Shown here: positions 60,347 through 64,000 of the stretch, piece after piece | Position numbering within the stretch: the first letter of the stretch is position 1 | Layout: each line of letters starts with the position of its first letter | Source: Anaerolineae bacterium | GTDB lineage: Bacteria > Chloroflexota > Anaerolineae > Aggregatilineales > UBA2796 | DNA length: 64,000 bases | Direction of reading: 5' to 3' | Assembly: GCA_019637615.1 (NCBI GenBank) | Contig: JAHBVJ010000006.1 | Location: 62,001 to 126,000 of the forward strand | Made by a program: the position numbers and the translations under genes | The notes under the pieces: model-generated | Told to the model about the DNA's origin: nothing | Seen by the model: only the letters and a program-made list of their open reading frames with translations | Database searches by the model: none

Positions 60347-61768
60347 ATGAAGAAGAAACCCTCAATCTACATTATCTTCGCAGCGTTGATGCTGCTCGCG
60401 GCACTGATCGCGCCCGGACTGTACACCCAGCCGACGCCGACCATTGCTAAGGCAATCCAGAGTGATGCTATGCACGTTTTGGAGGAGCAACCATCCGGCA
60501 TTGCTGGTAAGTTGGCGCAGGCTGCCGCGCCGGGGCTGCGCGTCGAAGGTGTCTCGCTAGTCGATACTGCTGGACAACGGTTCGTCATCGCGGGCGTCAA
60601 TATGGAGATGTACCGCGACTACGATGGCGGCTGCGGTTGGGTGACCGATGGCACCTATGCTATTCGCGGCGTGATGGCGGATAAGGTCAAGGCACTGGGC
60701 GTGAATGCCGTACGTCTCAACTATTCATACCGCTTCCTTAACCAATCCGGCAATCTGACGCGTTTCCTCGATATGGCGCAGGAACTAACCGCACGCGGTA
60801 TTTACGTGATGCCGTCTGACCACACCTACACGGGCGGCGGGCTTGAGAACGCCAGCGCGTCATATCTCACGATGACTAAGATCATCGAGGGGATGCGGGC
60901 GCGCGGCCTTGAAAGCTACCTGATCATGAATCCGTGGAACGAGCCGGGGCCGGACATCAGCGTGGCGGCGTGGGTACAGGCGCAGAAGAATGTCCTGATT
61001 CACTTGCGCACGACAATGAGCTTCAGCGGCGTGATCGTGCTCGATGGCATTGGCTGGAGCACGATGCTGGATGTTGCGACCTTCCAGCAGGTGATGGACT
61101 TCGATGCGTACCTGCGCGGTGGCAAGCCGAATTTGCTGTTCAGTAACCATCTGTATCCGAACATCAAGCAGCTTCCGGCGCAGATCTGGACGGCAGCGCG
61201 CCAAGTGCCGCTCGTGATAGGTGAACTGGGGCAAGAGAATCCGGGAGCGTCGCCGCTCGATCCGGCCTATGTACGGAACGTGATTGCGGGCTTCTTGAGC
61301 ACGGGGCTGCCTAATGGGCACAACGGGCCATTCGCATGGATCTTCGCATGGTGCGACAGCAACACTATGCTACAAGATTGGACTGACCCTTCGGTGCCGT
61401 ATTCGGCACGGTCGCCGTTGACCAGTCACGGCACCTTGTGGCGTGACAGTTACTACAGCAAGCTGCCTTCGCAGCCGCCCGTCGCGACTACCGCGCCGAC
61501 GGTGATCGTGGAGCAACCGACCATCACGGCGACATCGACGCCAACGCGTACCGCGCCGCTGCCGACCAACACACGGCGACCGACTCGTACGAGGACACTC
61601 ACACCCACATCGCCGCCTGTGACCATCGTCACGAATACACCGGAGCCGAGCCTGACCCCTCTGGTGACCGGCGCGCCGACGCGGACGCCAAGCGGGCTAG
61701 AAGCATGGCATGTTTTGGGGAAGATCGGCGGCTGGGATGTCGATTTCTGGATTGAGCGTGTGAGGTGA
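60347..61768 (+). CDS. GH5-like secreted glycosidase, candidate phage lysin
   Basis: 473 residues from MKKKPSIYI. Residues 5-26 are a signal or anchor segment (IYIIFAALMLLAALIAPGLY). The catalytic domain follows GH5/cellulase logic: VAGVNMEMYRDYDG at the start, acid/base Glu199 in MNPWNEPGP and nucleophile Glu293 in VIGELGQEN. The last ~100 residues are a Thr/Pro-rich linker ending in a short Trp-containing tail (GGWDVDFWIERVR). It is the only hydrolase at the lysis-gene position. GH5 enzymes usually cut beta-glucans or mannans, so it may degrade a host surface polymer rather than peptidoglycan. Confidence 0.75.
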   Translation: MKKKPSIYIIFAALMLLAALIAPGLYTQPTPTIAKAIQSDAMHVLEEQPSGIAGKLAQAAAPGLRVEGVSLVDTAGQRFVIAGVNMEMYRDYDGGCGWVTDGTYAIRGVMADKVKALGVNAVRLNYSYRFLNQSGNLTRFLDMAQELTARGIYVMPSDHTYTGGGLENASASYLTMTKIIEGMRARGLESYLIMNPWNEPGPDISVAAWVQAQKNVLIHLRTTMSFSGVIVLDGIGWSTMLDVATFQQVMDFDAYLRGGKPNLLFSNHLYPNIKQLPAQIWTAARQVPLVIGELGQENPGASPLDPAYVRNVIAGFLSTGLPNGHNGPFAWIFAWCDSNTMLQDWTDPSVPYSARSPLTSHGTLWRDSYYSKLPSQPPVATTAPTVIVEQPTITATSTPTRTAPLPTNTRRPTRTRTLTPTSPPVTIVTNTPEPSLTPLVTGAPTRTPSGLEAWHVLGKIGGWDVDFWIERVR

Positions 61769-61771
61769 AAC

Positions 61772-61790
61772 GAGGGGCAATGTGCCCCTC
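61772..61790. terminator. Terminator hairpin at the right end of the phage
   Basis: GAGGGGCA (61772-61779) and TGCCCCTC (61783-61790) with a 3-nt loop. Lies 3 bp past the glycosidase stop, between convergent genes, so it can serve both directions. Confidence 0.65.
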
Positions 61791-61876
61791 CATATCAGCT
61801 GCGGCGTTTTCGTGCATAAACTTTCACTAGACGTCTGCATATTTCTACGAGGGATCGTGCGCTATATTATTTTGAG

Positions 61877-64000
61877 TTACTCTTGCGAAATCTCATATTG
61901 CAGCGTATCTGCTTGTCGAGCGATAACATTGATAACATCACCTTTGCGCTGCAATGTGCCCGCGATAATTAAGATTGGCGCTTCAACCACTTGGCGTTCA
62001 TACCGGGCATAGATATCCGGTCGGAAAATAATGTTGAGCATACCATGCTCATCTTCAAGGGTAATGAAGTGATGCCCTTTAGCAGTGGGTGGAGCTTGAT
62101 GCACCACGACTAATCCAGCCACCTTCACAAATACGTCGCTTCGCAAACGAACCAGATCGGCACTGCTGAGGATGCCCTGTTGCGACAATTGTGACCGATA
62201 AAGCGTCATTACGTGATCGCCTGTGGTGAGGCCAAGGATACTAAATTCGTCGTGCAGTGCTTCGGGGCGAGATTGAGGCGGTAGATCAATCTCAATCGGT
62301 ATGTGTCGAAGCGGTAGCTCGTCTACACTGTAGTGAATTTCACCAAGCTGCCAGAGGCGCTGCCGTCGTGAGCCGCGCCAGCCGTCCATCGCCCCTACCA
62401 TGATCAGCCGTTCAATCAGTAAACGAGGAATCTGTGTGCGACGGCAGAAATCGGTGAGATTAGTGAATGGGTTGACGGTACGTGCCCGTGTAATCCGCGC
62501 AGCCACCTCATCACCGATGCCATTCACATATTTGAAGCCTAGCCGAATCGCATTCCCTTCTACAGTACATTTCGCCTCGCTACGATGGACGTTGACCGAG
62601 AGCACACGAATACCGTGTCGCCTTGCGTCGTTGACGATGACAGCAGGTGACCAAAAGCCCATCGGCTGATTATTGAGCAAAGCTATATAGAAGGCAGTCG
62701 GATGGTGGCATTTGAGCCATGCGGACTGATACACGAGCACAGCAAACGCTGCTGCATGACTTTTGGGGAATGAATAGCCGCCGAAAGCTTGCAGTTGACG
62801 AAATACTTCCTCTGCTACGCGCTGTGACACCCCTTGTGTTTTCGCGCCGTCCATGAAGGCCAGTTTGAACCGGTCGATAGCAGTTGTATCGCTTTTGGCA
62901 AGAGCACGGCGTAGCTGCTCACCTTGCCCTGCCGTTAGGCGGCCCAAATCGCGAGCGACCTTCAGTACTTGCTCTTGGAATAGAATAACGCCCAGTGTTT
63001 CAGCAAGCGCGGGCTTGAGTAAAGGGTGTGCATAGCGGACGGGTTCTTCGCCAAGATGACGACGCAGATAAGGATGCACCATATTGCCCTGCACTGGGCC
63101 GGGGCGGATGAGCGAGATAGATACCACCAAATCATTGAATTTGTTCGGCAGCATACGTGGCAATACTTGCGCCTGTGCTCGCGACTCGACCTGAAAAACG
63201 CCGATGGTATCAGCTTTTTGGATCATGGCGAATACCGCAGGATCATCCAGCGTCAAATGTGACAAATCAGGACGTTGTCCTGTCTGCTGTTCGACAATGC
63301 CGACGGCTTCCGCCAGTAATGAAAGCATCCGCAATCCGAGGATGTCGATTTTTATCAGCCCTGCATCTTCGAGCGAATTTTTGTCCCACTGGATCACCGT
63401 GCGATCAGGCATAGTAGCTGGTTCGGTCGGCACACGGGTGGAAATCGGCAGTCCAGAGATCACCATCCCGCCGTTGTGGATGCCAAGGTGACGTGGGAAC
63501 CCATAGATCTGTTGGCAAAGCACTTGAAAGTCTGCTGGAAGTGCATTGTTGGATGTTGCTTCGGGCTTGGGTTGTGAGATCAGACTGGCGTCGGTTGGAT
63601 TACGCGTGCCGATACTGGTCGCCGTGACATCGATAAGTTCTGGCGGCAAGCCAAATGCCTTGCCAATTTCCCGCACAGCGCTGCGTGAACGAAAGGTAAC
63701 CAGCGTGCAGGCCATCGCAGCATGATCACGTCCATAACGCTTATAAACGTACTGAATCACTTCTTCACGGCGATCTGCCTGAAAATCAATATCGATGTCC
63801 GGCGCGTTTTGGCGTTCCTCTGACAGGAATCGCTCGAATACGAGGTCGTGGGCGATAGGATTGATGGGGCTGATGTTGAGCAGATATGCCGCTAGCGAAT
63901 TAGCCGCAGATCCCCTGCCTTGACACAAAATGCCGTGCTCATTGGCATACCGCACGATGTCCCACACGATAAGAAAATAGTTGGCAAGGCCAGCGCGGGA
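61877..64000 (-). CDS. dnaE2: Error-prone DNA polymerase DnaE2-type alpha subunit (partial)
   Basis: The C-terminal ~707 residues of a C-family polymerase; the N-terminus lies beyond the right edge, and the frame is open through position 64000. The polymerase core is seen in GQGRGSAANSLAAYLL, PDIDIDFQADRREEVIQY, IGVFQVESRAQ and GGYSFPKSHAAAFA. The C-terminus holds the OB fold (VFVKVAGLVVVHQAPPTAKGHHFITLEDEHGMLNII), typical of DnaE2/ImuC, and lacks the tau-binding tail. DnaE2 performs translesion synthesis together with ImuA/B. It is convergent with the phage. Host ownership is likely, but phage-encoded DnaE also exists, so the element's right limit is open. Confidence 0.88.
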   Translation of the reverse strand, partial: SRAGLANYFLIVWDIVRYANEHGILCQGRGSAANSLAAYLLNISPINPIAHDLVFERFLSEERQNAPDIDIDFQADRREEVIQYVYKRYGRDHAAMACTLVTFRSRSAVREIGKAFGLPPELIDVTATSIGTRNPTDASLISQPKPEATSNNALPADFQVLCQQIYGFPRHLGIHNGGMVISGLPISTRVPTEPATMPDRTVIQWDKNSLEDAGLIKIDILGLRMLSLLAEAVGIVEQQTGQRPDLSHLTLDDPAVFAMIQKADTIGVFQVESRAQAQVLPRMLPNKFNDLVVSISLIRPGPVQGNMVHPYLRRHLGEEPVRYAHPLLKPALAETLGVILFQEQVLKVARDLGRLTAGQGEQLRRALAKSDTTAIDRFKLAFMDGAKTQGVSQRVAEEVFRQLQAFGGYSFPKSHAAAFAVLVYQSAWLKCHHPTAFYIALLNNQPMGFWSPAVIVNDARRHGIRVLSVNVHRSEAKCTVEGNAIRLGFKYVNGIGDEVAARITRARTVNPFTNLTDFCRRTQIPRLLIERLIMVGAMDGWRGSRRQRLWQLGEIHYSVDELPLRHIPIEIDLPPQSRPEALHDEFSILGLTTGDHVMTLYRSQLSQQGILSSADLVRLRSDVFVKVAGLVVVHQAPPTAKGHHFITLEDEHGMLNIIFRPDIYARYERQVVEAPILIIAGTLQRKGDVINVIARQADTLQYEISQE

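Larger units (their letters stand above)
23401..61768 (+). mobile_element. Siphophage genome / prophage-like element, about 38 kb
   Basis: An uninterrupted run of + strand genes in phage order: replication, partition, DNA modification, packaging, head, tail and lysis candidates. Many neighbours overlap by ATGA. No integrase, transposase, excisionase or repressor is recognisable and no convincing attachment repeat flanks the region. ParA/ParB genes and a parS-like palindrome point to plasmid-like maintenance. The right limit is uncertain because the following dnaE2-type gene runs out of the window and could be host or phage. Confidence 0.85.

Noticed and set aside
23401..61768. Search for CRISPR arrays, tRNA genes and insertion sequences
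   Set aside because: No regularly spaced repeats, no T-loop GGTTCRA pattern with acceptor stem, and no transposase were seen; the TCAAACTGG repeats are irregular iterons, not CRISPR.

Overview
The window looks like a chromosomal segment of a moderately GC-rich bacterium, most likely a member of the Chloroflexota (Anaerolineae-like), carrying a roughly 38 kb tailed-phage genome. The phylum is inferred from the gene repertoire (GH57 branching enzyme, tandem DegV proteins, NurA with a HAS-barrel-like partner, a RecG with a long N-terminal extension). No rRNA or other marker gene is present to prove it.

Positions 1-290 are a short AT-rich piece with the tail of a DUF262-like gene and the start of a HEPN-like gene. 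It meets the GC-rich chromosome at a sharp junction that cuts genes on both sides. From 264 to 23261 come host genes: a truncated aminoglycoside phosphotransferase-like gene, a GH57 enzyme with a striking aspartate-rich insertion, a HEAT-repeat protein, an M20 hydrolase, and a 1386-residue DUF4062/NB-ARC STAND ATPase with 17 near-identical C-terminal repeats. They are followed by a metallo-beta-lactamase-fold protein, a probable 6S RNA with its own promoter and terminator, a quinone reductase, a Ras-like GTPase, a GNAT acetyltransferase, a NurA nuclease, two DegV proteins, RecG, an isoprenylcysteine methyltransferase-like protein and an EcfT-type transporter subunit.

From 23401 to 61768 every gene is on the + strand and reads as one siphophage. 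The order is replication initiator, helicase loader, ParA, ParB, cytosine methyltransferase, DUF6610-like protein, HerA-like ATPase, radical SAM enzyme, then terminase, portal, MuF, protease-scaffold, decoration and major capsid. Next come a beta-helix, exported-protein and glycosyltransferase cassette, then connector, tail tube, frameshifted chaperone, tape measure, tail fibre region, small membrane proteins and a GH5-like glycosidase as the lysin candidate. No integrase, excisionase or repressor is recognisable, while a partition pair is present. A plasmid-like (phage-plasmid) maintenance mode is therefore more plausible than classical integration, and the connection to the chromosome deserves checking.

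The most distinctive signals are regulatory. A family of TCAAACTGG repeats with a 14 bp palindrome lies inside the initiator gene and again upstream of two morphogenesis units. At those two units it sits 26-27 nt before a shared 36 bp promoter-like block. That block recurs alone before the tape measure gene, and its first 12 bp occur inverted before the terminase. A 24 bp near-uninterrupted palindrome inside parB is a good parS candidate. The window ends inside a convergent dnaE2-type polymerase gene.
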